NCBI GenBank assembly: GCA_030631085.1
Contig: DAOVLV010000170.1
Coordinates: forward strand, 1 to 5,201
Origin: Planctomycetales bacterium
GTDB taxonomy: Bacteria > Planctomycetota > Phycisphaerae > SM23-33
Reading direction: 5' to 3'
Length of the DNA stretch: 5,201 nucleotides
Of the stretch, positions 1 through 5,183 are shown in pieces (positions within the stretch are counted from its first letter, which is position 1; each line of letters opens with the position of its first letter). The notes under the pieces are model-generated. The model did not search any database, was not told the origin of the DNA, and was given only the letters and a program-made list of their open reading frames with translations. Both the position numbers and the translations under genes were made by a program.

Positions 1-823
1 GATACGGGCCTACCAATTCGACCTCGACGAGTTTATCGCTCAGTGCAAAATACAGTTCGACGGCGGATTCTCCCGGCGGCCTGGCGGCGTCGGCGTCCGT
101 ACCGGCACGCACGAACCAATATCCCTTGTTCCACACCGCCACCACCGGCGCCGCGTCGATGAAGACCTTTCCGACGCCCTTTATCTTGTTGGTATCAGTC
201 AGCAGCCATCCGCCCTGTTCCGTGCTTGCGGCATTGAACTCCGAAAGCAGTTTCTCGGGGCTGCTTCGGGTCCGGCCCCTGGGCACAGCCACGATACATC
301 CGGGCGGGGCTGCCATCAGGCACCATCCTGCAGCCTGCGGCGGCTTCGGTCCGGTCGGAAGGAGCGTTACCGTCAATTTCAGCGTTCCGTCGGCGTCGAG
401 TGAAATGCTTTTTTCCTCGCGCATCTCCAGCCGCATCTCCGGGCTGACGGCGCGGAGGTGGTCGTCCCCTGCCGAGAGTACCTTCATCGGGCCGCGATCC
501 ATCGCCGGCTCCGGCGGCCAGCCATCAATCCGACCGTCAGGCCCCACCCAACAGGACTGCGGAGCCACCCACGTATAAGAACCTCCGCGGAAGACATATC
601 CGTCCGGGTCGGGCGGCTGGAAGATGTTGGGGGTCGTGTACAGAAGGTTTTCCCCGCCGGTCGGGCCGAAGTGAATTATCCGATCCGTCTGCGGATCATA
701 GACGACGAAAGTGCCGCCGCGGGACAGTTCGATAAGAGATCGCCCGCCCTGGCCGCAACCGACCAGCAGTACAGCCGCAGCAGCAACCGATACGAACAGG
801 CATTTCAGATACACGTCAGACAT
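1..823 (-). CDS. Exported lipoprotein with DUF4380-like domain (3' partial)
   Basis: The minus-strand frame starting at ATG 823-821 stays open for 274 codons and runs off the left edge, so the C-terminus is missing. Residues 1-23 form a lipoprotein signal peptide: a short N-region with one Lys, a hydrophobic stretch (about residues 9-21, Ala/Val/Leu rich), and lipobox Leu20-Val-Gly-Cys23. The mature protein should be lipid-anchored and face the periplasm or outside. The body has a pattern I associate with DUF4380 proteins, a fold resembling galactose mutarotase and sugar-binding domains: GGENLLY (57-62), WVAPQ (85-89), WPPEPAMDRGP (102-112), and VELYFALSDKLVEVELVGPY at 255-274. The family call is from memory and moderate; no substrate is claimed. 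A GGAG Shine-Dalgarno lies at 831-828, 4 nt before the start. The gene lies 123 bp downstream of the amidohydrolase cluster on the same strand, so it could be read through or have its own promoter. Plus-strand frames here lack family features and are shadows. Confidence 0.85.
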   Translation of the reverse strand, partial: MSDVYLKCLFVSVAAAAVLLVGCGQGGRSLIELSRGGTFVVYDPQTDRIIHFGPTGGENLLYTTPNIFQPPDPDGYVFRGGSYTWVAPQSCWVGPDGRIDGWPPEPAMDRGPMKVLSAGDDHLRAVSPEMRLEMREEKSISLDADGTLKLTVTLLPTGPKPPQAAGWCLMAAPPGCIVAVPRGRTRSSPEKLLSEFNAASTEQGGWLLTDTNKIKGVGKVFIDAAPVVAVWNKGYWFVRAGTDADAARPPGESAVELYFALSDKLVEVELVGPY

Positions 824-843
824 CGGTCTCCATTCTGACTGCC

Positions 844-867
844 CAGCCGGGCTGTGTCAATGCACAG
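844..867. repeat. Two adjacent inverted repeats in the lipoprotein leader
   Basis: CAGCCGGGCTG (844-854) is an 11-nt palindrome around one central base. It abuts CTGTG-N6-CACAG (852-867), a perfect 5-bp dyad; they share bases 852-854. They sit 21-44 nt upstream of the lipoprotein ATG. Such compact dyads may be operator half-sites or leader hairpins, but no regulator is identifiable and arms this short can arise by chance. Confidence 0.35.
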
Positions 868-883
868 TGAGTAAAACTGGTTT

Positions 884-892
884 ATCATAACA
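884..892 (-). promoter_or_regulatory. Possible extended -10 promoter for the lipoprotein gene
   Basis: The minus strand reads TGTTATGAT, an extended -10 (TGn) joined to a 5-of-6 match to TATAAT. No good -35 box lies 17 nt upstream. Transcription would start near 877 and give a leader of roughly 55 nt containing both dyads at 844-867. An alternative is TTGACA at 860-855, but its best -10 (CAGAAT) would leave almost no leader. Promoter consensus is poorly known for the likely phyla, so this is tentative. Confidence 0.2.
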
Positions 893-946
893 ATACGGAG
901 AATCAAGTAGCATACCCGTGTTACGTATTCGGTCAGTATGAATGAT

Positions 947-1684
947 TTACACTTCCACGTTTATCAACTCGGCGATGTTCTTACAGAGGATTCTTTCTCT
1001 CTCTGCCTCGGAAATGTCCAGTGAATTGACCTTGGCAAGTTCGTAGTTTATGGCATGCGGATAGGCGCATGGGAAATCGGAGCCGAAGATGACTCTCTCG
1101 GCGCCGAGTTCTTTTACCATCCTCCTCATTCCCGCCAGAGGATTTCCGCAGGACAGGAGGGTGATGTTGTCGCATCTCTTTGCGGCGCGGATGGCGTCGG
1201 CCCAGTAATTGGCGCTTCCGGCGTGCGTAAGCACCAATTTCAGGCGAGGGAGGTTCCTGGCGACCAGCGAGGCCGAGGACGGGGTCGAATGCGACGAGGT
1301 CGAAGCGCAGACGAACACCGGGATACCAAGCGACTGGGCCTCCTCTAACACAGCCATCGCGTCATCACCGGCCAAACGGAAGGCCTGAGCGCCCGGAGCG
1401 AGTTTCAGGCCTACCATGTGTTTTTCCGTGATTGCCCACCTGAGGTCTTCGACCGCTTGGGCTCCCATCGCCGGACTGACGGTGGCCACCGGATACATAA
1501 AGCCGGGATACTTCTCGGCAAAAGTCGCCAGGTCCTCGTTGGGTTGACGGCTGTTGTGGCTGTTGGGGCCAAAGCCCGGACCGAAAGCAATTATCTTTTC
1601 CACTCCCAGAGATTTGGCGTATCTGATGCCTTCTTCATTACGCTCATGCTGGAAGTCCCAATGTGTATGCGCGTCAAATATCAT
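947..1684 (-). CDS. Amidohydrolase-2 family metal-dependent hydrolase, divergent active site
   Basis: This 245-residue protein is a TIM-barrel hydrolase of the amidohydrolase-2 (ACMSD/LigW-like) family, probably cytoplasmic since no signal peptide is seen. The strand-1 motif D-A-H-T-H gives metal ligands His6 and His8. GLKLAP (92-97) is the usual strand-4 segment, LVLTHAG carries His154, and VIFGSDFP carries Asp203. At the end of strand 5, where the family has His, it reads PVFVCAS with Cys126; the upstream paralogue has PVYTHCG there. His132 is nearby but offset. The C-terminus (LDIS, then a KNIAELI helix) matches the family's usual end. Length is short but normal for compact members. The ATG at 1684 is well supported: GGGGAGG at 1699-1693 lies 8 nt upstream, inside the end of the preceding gene, whose TAA is only 3 nt away, implying translational coupling. 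Members hydrolyse or decarboxylate varied substrates; the substrate here is unknown. Confidence 0.88.
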   Translation of the reverse strand: MIFDAHTHWDFQHERNEEGIRYAKSLGVEKIIAFGPGFGPNSHNSRQPNEDLATFAEKYPGFMYPVATVSPAMGAQAVEDLRWAITEKHMVGLKLAPGAQAFRLAGDDAMAVLEEAQSLGIPVFVCASTSSHSTPSSASLVARNLPRLKLVLTHAGSANYWADAIRAAKRCDNITLLSCGNPLAGMRRMVKELGAERVIFGSDFPCAYPHAINYELAKVNSLDISEAERERILCKNIAELINVEV

Positions 1685-1687
1685 TTC

Positions 1688-2434
1688 TTAAACCTCCCCG
1701 AGTAATTGTTCCGCATTCCGGCCTGATATCTTATCCATGTCCTCGTCGGAAATGTCGAGACTTCTCAATTTGTCCAGTTCTATCGCCATATCCGACTCCG
1801 GGCTGTCCGAACCGAAGAGGACTTTTCCTGAATCGAGACCGACAGCCATCTTGAGAAAGTCGTCAAACAGGGCAAGCGCGCTTGCGGTAAGCGAAGTCTC
1901 CAGGAACAGGTTATCAGCCATACCGGAGACCTTTATGGTGTCGGCCATGTACTCATAATTGAATCCCATGTGTCCCATAATTATGGGGACATCGCTGAAC
2001 CGGCCTGCAAGGTCAAGTATCTGAAAGGGAAGGGAATAGGCGGGGGTTCCACAATGGGTATAGACAGGGGCGTGATGCTCTCCTGCGATTTCCATCAGGG
2101 GATAGACTATCTCATCGTTGATCATGAAGCCCTGGAGGTTGGGATGAAACTTCATGCCTCGCAGCCCCTCGCCCAGGAATCTCCCGGCCATATCCAGGGC
2201 CTGCTGCCCAAACCATGGATTGAACGAGCCGAACCCCACAAGCCTGTCGGGAAATTCATTTACCGCATCGAGGATGTATTGATTCGCTTCGGCGTTATAG
2301 ACGGTTATGCCTTCCTCGACAGGGCAGACCACGGCCTTGTCCACCCCGCAGTCGTCCATTTTTTTGATGAGATCGCCGGGTTTAAGCGACTTGCGTATGC
2401 CCTTTCCGATGTGGCAGTGGAAATCGATTATCAT
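1688..2434 (-). CDS. Amidohydrolase-2 family metal-dependent hydrolase
   Basis: This 248-residue protein has the complete amidohydrolase-2 metal site: His6 and His8 in D-F-H-C-H at strand 1, His127 in PVYTHCG at strand 5, His155 in IIMGHMG at strand 6, and Asp210 in LFGSDSP at strand 8. GMKFHP (93-98) is the typical strand-4 motif. The protein ends in a helix (GRNAEQLL) standard for the family. No signal peptide is visible, so it should be cytoplasmic. The start at 2434 is supported by AGGAG at 2445-2441, 6 nt upstream, and by the HxH motif at residue 6, the usual place. It lies 17 nt after the MttB-family gene and 3 nt before its paralogue, so all three are probably co-transcribed. Family members act as hydrolases (lactones, amides) or decarboxylases, often on ring-derived compounds. 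Given the neighbour, a role on a methylated substrate or its product is inferred, not shown. Confidence 0.92.
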   Translation of the reverse strand: MIIDFHCHIGKGIRKSLKPGDLIKKMDDCGVDKAVVCPVEEGITVYNAEANQYILDAVNEFPDRLVGFGSFNPWFGQQALDMAGRFLGEGLRGMKFHPNLQGFMINDEIVYPLMEIAGEHHAPVYTHCGTPAYSLPFQILDLAGRFSDVPIIMGHMGFNYEYMADTIKVSGMADNLFLETSLTASALALFDDFLKMAVGLDSGKVLFGSDSPESDMAIELDKLRSLDISDEDMDKISGRNAEQLLGEV

Positions 2435-2451
2435 AATTCGCTCCTGCTGTT
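2435..2451 (-). promoter_or_regulatory. Ribosome binding site in the MttB/amidohydrolase junction
   Basis: The 17-nt gap between the methyltransferase TAA (2454-2452) and the first amidohydrolase ATG (2434) holds AGGAG at 2445-2441 with a 6-nt spacer. There is no room for a separate promoter or terminator, which supports one transcript. Confidence 0.75.
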
Positions 2452-3792
2452 TTAATTCGTTTTGGAATCGGCGAAGATTCGCTCGACCTCGGCGTGGGCG
2501 CTGTCCCAGAGCGGCTGGTGTTCGGCCTTGATAGGCGAGCGGTCGAAGACGGTCAGGTAAAGGTTTTCTCCGCTGCGAAGGTATTTGAGTGTATGGTCGG
2601 TCGCCAGGAATGTCCCGCCCGGCCCAACTTCCCGGATAACATCCAGCGCGAGGGTCTCTTCGTTGACCGTAATGCCTTCTGCCAGCCTGCGCGCCATCAG
2701 GAGCATCTCATGGTCGATGACCATCTGTTCGAGCGAGCCGATTGTTCCGTTGGCGAGCAGCCCGGCATTGTTCGAGACGGAGACCCTGCCTCCGACGGCG
2801 GAAAACAGGCATCCAAATTTCTCTATTCCGGTCTGCTGGTCCGGTACTTTTGAATTTGACAGCAGCGAGCAGGTGTACGAAGGCAGGCCATAGAACGCAG
2901 CCATTTGCGCCCCGGCGATGGTTCCCAGAAAGTGTTCCGGGCTTGCCATGACGATTTCGCTGCTGCGCATGTCTATAAACGAATGTCCCGCCCCCGCATA
3001 GGCAACAGGAGCGCCGGGGCGTATGGCCTGGACAAGCACGACCGCCATGAGACATTGGGCGATCTTGATTGGCAGGGCGCCGGCCAGGGTAATCGGCCCG
3101 GCCATGCCTCCCATCGCTCCGACCATGATGAACAGCGGAATGGCATTTTGGGCGGCAAGGATGCCCGCCCGCAGACTCTCTGAGTCCCATTGCAGCAAGG
3201 GCGCATCGGCGACAACCATGCTCACCGCCGGCCTGGACGGATCGACTGAAGCGGACAGGCCCAGTTCCACCCAGGCCTTGGCACCCTCGAAACTCAACGG
3301 GGCAGCCAGGCAGTGTTTTTTCGTGTTCTCCAGGGTGGCGCGGTAGGTGGCCTGCTCCTGCGAGGATTCAGGCTGATCCAGAGCGAGAACGTGGGGGATA
3401 ACCCCGTCGATCTCCGGAAGTGCGTCGGCGAGACGGGTGAACTGCACGACGTCATCAAGACGTGCGGGCCTGGCCTCATCGCAGCCGTAATCGAGGACGT
3501 TCAGATTATAAGCGCCGGAGAAATGGAAATGCCGATCACCGCCGAGACGAATCCCTTCACCCTGCTGGTCGTAGAGCACTACGTCTTTGGGTTTTTTGGC
3601 CAGCGCTTCGGAAACGATTTCGGAGGAAATCCGCACACGGTTTCCGTCAATGTCCGCGCCTGCGCCGGCAAGCAATTCGACTGCCTCCGGCAGATTCACC
3701 ACAGCGCCGATCTCGCTCAGTATAGTCAGGGCGGTCCGGTGAATAACTTCGATTTCATCGTCGGACAATACACGAAATTGTTCGAGTTTCAT
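2452..3792 (-). CDS. MttB-family corrinoid methyltransferase (non-pyrrolysine)
   Basis: This 446-residue protein belongs to the trimethylamine methyltransferase (MttB) superfamily, whose members transfer a methyl group from a substrate, often a quaternary amine, to the cobalt of a corrinoid protein. Diagnostic segments include an N-terminal helix (ALTILSEIG, 21-29), the barrel segment GPITLAGALPIKIAQCL (232-248), RPGAPVAYAG (258-267), SKVPDQQTGIEKFG (314-327), and a C-terminal stretch with SLEQMVIDHEM (353-363) and EVGPGGTFLATDHT (388-401). The frame is uninterrupted and ends in TAA. There is no in-frame TAG, so it lacks the pyrrolysine of true trimethylamine MttB and belongs with homologues such as MtgB that use glycine betaine, proline betaine or carnitine-like substrates. 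Which substrate applies cannot be told from sequence. It is slightly shorter than the usual 470-500 residues, at the N-terminus. GGAG at 3804-3801, 8 nt upstream, supports the start. It is the first gene of the leftward cluster. Confidence 0.93.
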   Translation of the reverse strand: MKLEQFRVLSDDEIEVIHRTALTILSEIGAVVNLPEAVELLAGAGADIDGNRVRISSEIVSEALAKKPKDVVLYDQQGEGIRLGGDRHFHFSGAYNLNVLDYGCDEARPARLDDVVQFTRLADALPEIDGVIPHVLALDQPESSQEQATYRATLENTKKHCLAAPLSFEGAKAWVELGLSASVDPSRPAVSMVVADAPLLQWDSESLRAGILAAQNAIPLFIMVGAMGGMAGPITLAGALPIKIAQCLMAVVLVQAIRPGAPVAYAGAGHSFIDMRSSEIVMASPEHFLGTIAGAQMAAFYGLPSYTCSLLSNSKVPDQQTGIEKFGCLFSAVGGRVSVSNNAGLLANGTIGSLEQMVIDHEMLLMARRLAEGITVNEETLALDVIREVGPGGTFLATDHTLKYLRSGENLYLTVFDRSPIKAEHQPLWDSAHAEVERIFADSKTN

Positions 3793-3848
3793 TTCAACTT
3801 CTCCATTTGCGTCAGGTAATCAAATTCACTTCCAATGCGAGCAAAGAG

Positions 3849-3874
3849 ATTATCATTCCCTGCCGACCTGTCAA
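3849..3874 (-). promoter_or_regulatory. Weak candidate promoter for the MttB operon
   Basis: On the minus strand a perfect TTGACA (3874-3869) is followed by GATAAT (3854-3849), a 5-of-6 match to TATAAT. The 14-nt spacing is shorter than the preferred 16-18, so activity is doubtful without an activator. A start near 3842 would leave a leader of about 50 nt before the ATG at 3792. Confidence 0.22.
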
Positions 3875-3907
3875 GACGAAATAAGTACATGGGACAGTGG
3901 AAATTAA

Positions 3908-3935
3908 TTTACTTAAATGATATTCTCAATTTAAT
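3908..3935 (+). promoter_or_regulatory. Candidate promoter for the URO-D gene
   Basis: TTTACT at 3908-3913 (4 of 6 matches to TTGACA) and TTTAAT at 3930-3935 (5 of 6 matches to TATAAT) are separated by 16 nt. Transcription would start near 3942 and leave a leader of about 38 nt before the ATG at 3980. The region is AT-rich, so chance matches are likely. Confidence 0.3.
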
Positions 3936-3969
3936 AACCGGACATCAGTGCTCCGGCGGCGTTTTGAAC

Positions 3970-3973
3970 GAGG
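3970..3973 (+). promoter_or_regulatory. Ribosome binding site of the URO-D gene
   Basis: GAGG lies 6 nt before ATG 3980 and fixes this start. The resulting N-terminus (TPKQRLYAAIEG, then DRVPVTP) is the usual one for the family. Confidence 0.65.
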
Positions 3974-3979
3974 TACATT

Positions 3980-5002
3980 ATGACTCCCAAGCAGCGGCTA
4001 TACGCAGCCATTGAAGGTCGCCGGCGCGACCGCGTCCCTGTTACGCCGATATTCATGGCATGGGCGGCGCACTACATCGGACGGACGTACCGCGATTTCT
4101 ACCTGGACGGCGAGGTCTTCGCAGAGGCCCAACTGGCAGTTACGCGAGCGTTCAACGTCGATCAGATCAGCGCAATCAGCGACCCCTGGCGTGAGGCCTG
4201 TGCTTACGGGATGGAATTCGATTATCCCGAAGAAGGCGTCGGCATACCGACCCGGACGCTCATCGAAACACCCGACGACCTGGACCGGCTGAAACCCATA
4301 AACCTCGCCTCGGCCGAGCGTATAAAGCAGCGCATCGACAGCGTCGCGACCATGGCCGGGCAGGTCGGACAAACTCACAGCGTCCTCGGATGGGTCGAAG
4401 GCCCACTGGCGGAATACGCCGACCTGCGCGGCGTTCAGCAGACAATGATGGACCTCATCGACCAGCCTGAAATGTTCAGCCGCGCCGCCGAGGTCATCGT
4501 TCCGAACGCCATAGCCTTCGCCCGCGCCCAGATCGAAGCCGGTGCCGACATGATCGGCGTCGGCGACGCCGCAGCAAGCCTCATCGGACCTGAACTGTAC
4601 GTAAAGCACGTCCTGCCATGGGAGCGGAAACTCTTCGCCGGTATCCACGCCGCCGGCGCGACGGTCAAACTGCACATCTGCGGGAACATCACCGGCATCA
4701 TCGCCCACATGGCCGATAGCGGCGCTGACGTAATCGACGTGGACTGGATGGTCCCGCTGGCCGATGCCCGCCGAGCCGTCGGGGAAGAAATTACACTGTG
4801 CGGAAATTTCGACCCGACCGCCGTGCTGCTTCAGAGCGCCGCCGAAGACGTAGCCGAAGCCGCCCGGAAGTGCATCGCCGACGCCGGAGACCGCTTCATA
4901 CTGATGGCCGGCTGCGAAGTGCCCCCCGGCACACCGGCCGAGAACATCCAAGCCTTCTGCCCCTGCGACGGCTGCCTCATCGCCGACGCCCTGAAACGCT
5001 GA
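3980..5002 (+). CDS. URO-D superfamily protein, MtaA/CmuA-like methylcobamide methyltransferase
   Basis: This 340-residue protein is a uroporphyrinogen decarboxylase superfamily TIM barrel. It opens with the family signature RLYAAIEG...DRVPVTP (6-23) and keeps the middle motif GPLAEYADLRG (141-151) and EAGADMIGVGDAAASLIGP (186-204). LHICGN (231-236) supplies His232 and Cys234, and AGCEVPPGTPAEN (310-322) supplies Cys312. This is the H-x-C-x(n)-C zinc site of MtaA/MtbA/CmuA, which activate a thiol to accept methyl from methyl-corrinoid; haem-pathway HemE lacks it. The likely role is therefore methyl transfer, not porphyrin synthesis. The final 15 residues hold an unusual extra Cys327-x-Cys329-x2-Cys332 cluster just before the stop. 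It is transcribed divergently from the MttB-like gene, which suggests a paired first and second methyltransferase. The acceptor (coenzyme M, tetrahydrofolate or other) is unknown. A long open frame on the opposite strand is a shadow of this GC-rich gene. Confidence 0.92.
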   Translation: MTPKQRLYAAIEGRRRDRVPVTPIFMAWAAHYIGRTYRDFYLDGEVFAEAQLAVTRAFNVDQISAISDPWREACAYGMEFDYPEEGVGIPTRTLIETPDDLDRLKPINLASAERIKQRIDSVATMAGQVGQTHSVLGWVEGPLAEYADLRGVQQTMMDLIDQPEMFSRAAEVIVPNAIAFARAQIEAGADMIGVGDAAASLIGPELYVKHVLPWERKLFAGIHAAGATVKLHICGNITGIIAHMADSGADVIDVDWMVPLADARRAVGEEITLCGNFDPTAVLLQSAAEDVAEAARKCIADAGDRFILMAGCEVPPGTPAENIQAFCPCDGCLIADALKR

Positions 5003-5025
5003 ACAGGAATCAAGCAGGGGTAGGC

Positions 5026-5051
5026 TGGGACGAAGTCCCACCTTAAGGGAC
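5026..5051 (+). repeat. Two mutually exclusive hairpins sharing GTCCC
   Basis: TGGGAC (5026-5031) pairs perfectly with GTCCCA (5035-5040) around a GAA loop. The same GTCCC (5035-5039) can instead pair with GGGAC at 5047-5051 around a 7-nt loop. The start lies 24 nt after the URO-D stop codon. Neither hairpin is followed by a T tract. Confidence 0.45.
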
Positions 5052-5054
5052 TGA

Positions 5055-5080
5055 CCGGAATACCGGATTACCGGATTACC
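5055..5080. repeat. Short 8-bp tandem repeat (about 3.25 copies)
   Basis: The units read CCGGAATA, CCGGATTA, CCGGATTA, followed by a partial CC. The first copy differs by one base. It lies between the two hairpin regions in non-coding DNA. It may be a small slippage repeat or a fragment of a dispersed intergenic repeat family. Confidence 0.7.
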
Positions 5081-5107
5081 AAGAGAACGGTCTGCTCGCT
5101 TGTTCCC

Positions 5108-5135
5108 AAGCCGACGGATAGCTATCCGTCGGCTT
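5108..5135. terminator. Perfect 28-nt palindrome, probable terminator
   Basis: Each 14-nt arm reads AAGCCGACGGATAG and its exact complement follows without mismatch; folded, it gives a stem of about 12 bp with a tight 4-nt loop. On the plus strand it is followed by TGTTCC, a weak T-rich run, consistent with intrinsic termination of the URO-D transcript about 105 nt after its stop. The minus-strand side lacks a T run. A 7-bp direct repeat TTGTTCC occurs at 5100-5106 and 5135-5141, on either side of the stem. Confidence 0.65.
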
Positions 5136-5147
5136 TGTTCCAATGAC

Positions 5148-5183
5148 GCGGGTCGTAGCGAAGCGAAGACTCGCCGTGGCGAG
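5148..5183 (+). repeat. Overlapping inverted repeats near the right edge
   Basis: GCGGGTC (5148-5154) can pair with GACTCGC (5168-5174) with one G-T pair around a 13-nt loop that carries a GCGAA repeat. CTCGCC (5170-5175) can instead pair with GGCGAG (5178-5183). The element resembles extragenic palindromic repeats but I cannot assign it to a family. Confidence 0.4.

Larger units (their letters stand above)
824..946. other. Intergenic leader between amidohydrolase and lipoprotein genes
   Basis: This 123-bp gap holds no convincing gene. On the minus strand, just after the amidohydrolase stop, there is an imperfect dyad (about 939-910) in which CATAC and CCG pair with CGG and GTATG around a 3-nt bulge. 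It has no T tract, so it is a poor terminator candidate. Nearer the lipoprotein start are two compact inverted repeats and weak promoter-like elements, listed separately. Confidence 0.6.
3793..3979. promoter_or_regulatory. AT-rich divergent promoter region
   Basis: This 187-bp gap separates the leftward MttB operon from the rightward URO-D gene and is visibly richer in A and T than the flanking genes, especially 3885-3940. It must hold the start signals for both transcripts and is the natural place for a shared regulator. I see no clear long operator palindrome and no complete riboswitch. Candidate promoter boxes for each direction are listed separately. Confidence 0.6.

Noticed and set aside
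126..838. Two overlapping plus-strand frames (126-578 and 458-838)
   Set aside because: They lie opposite the lipoprotein gene, which has a signal peptide, lipobox, ribosome site and family-like motifs. The plus-strand products are low-complexity and lack motifs.
1970..2455. A 161-codon plus-strand frame
   Set aside because: It is the shadow of the first amidohydrolase, which shows all five metal ligands on the minus strand.
2452..3792. Pyrrolysine-containing MttB
   Set aside because: The frame contains no TAG codon and ends in TAA, so there is no place for pyrrolysine.
3313..3819. A 168-codon plus-strand frame covering the start of the MttB gene
   Set aside because: It is antisense to well-conserved MttB-family sequence and has no domain of its own.
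3855..3880. Partial resemblance to a B12-box (GACCTGTC) that might signal a cobalamin riboswitch
   Set aside because: Only a fragment of the box matches, and the conserved core and peripheral helices of a cobalamin riboswitch are not seen in the 187-bp gap.
3980..5002. HemE (haem-pathway uroporphyrinogen decarboxylase)
   Set aside because: The H-x-C...C zinc motif and the methyltransferase neighbour point to the MtaA/CmuA branch, and no other haem genes are present.
5055..5080. CRISPR array
   Set aside because: The repeat unit is only 8 bp with no spacers, so it is a simple tandem repeat.
3998..5143. A 381-codon open frame on the minus strand opposite the URO-D gene
   Set aside because: The plus-strand frame has clear URO-D family motifs, a zinc site, a Shine-Dalgarno and a normal length. 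The antisense product has no recognisable domain; long antisense frames are common opposite GC-rich genes with G/C in the third position.
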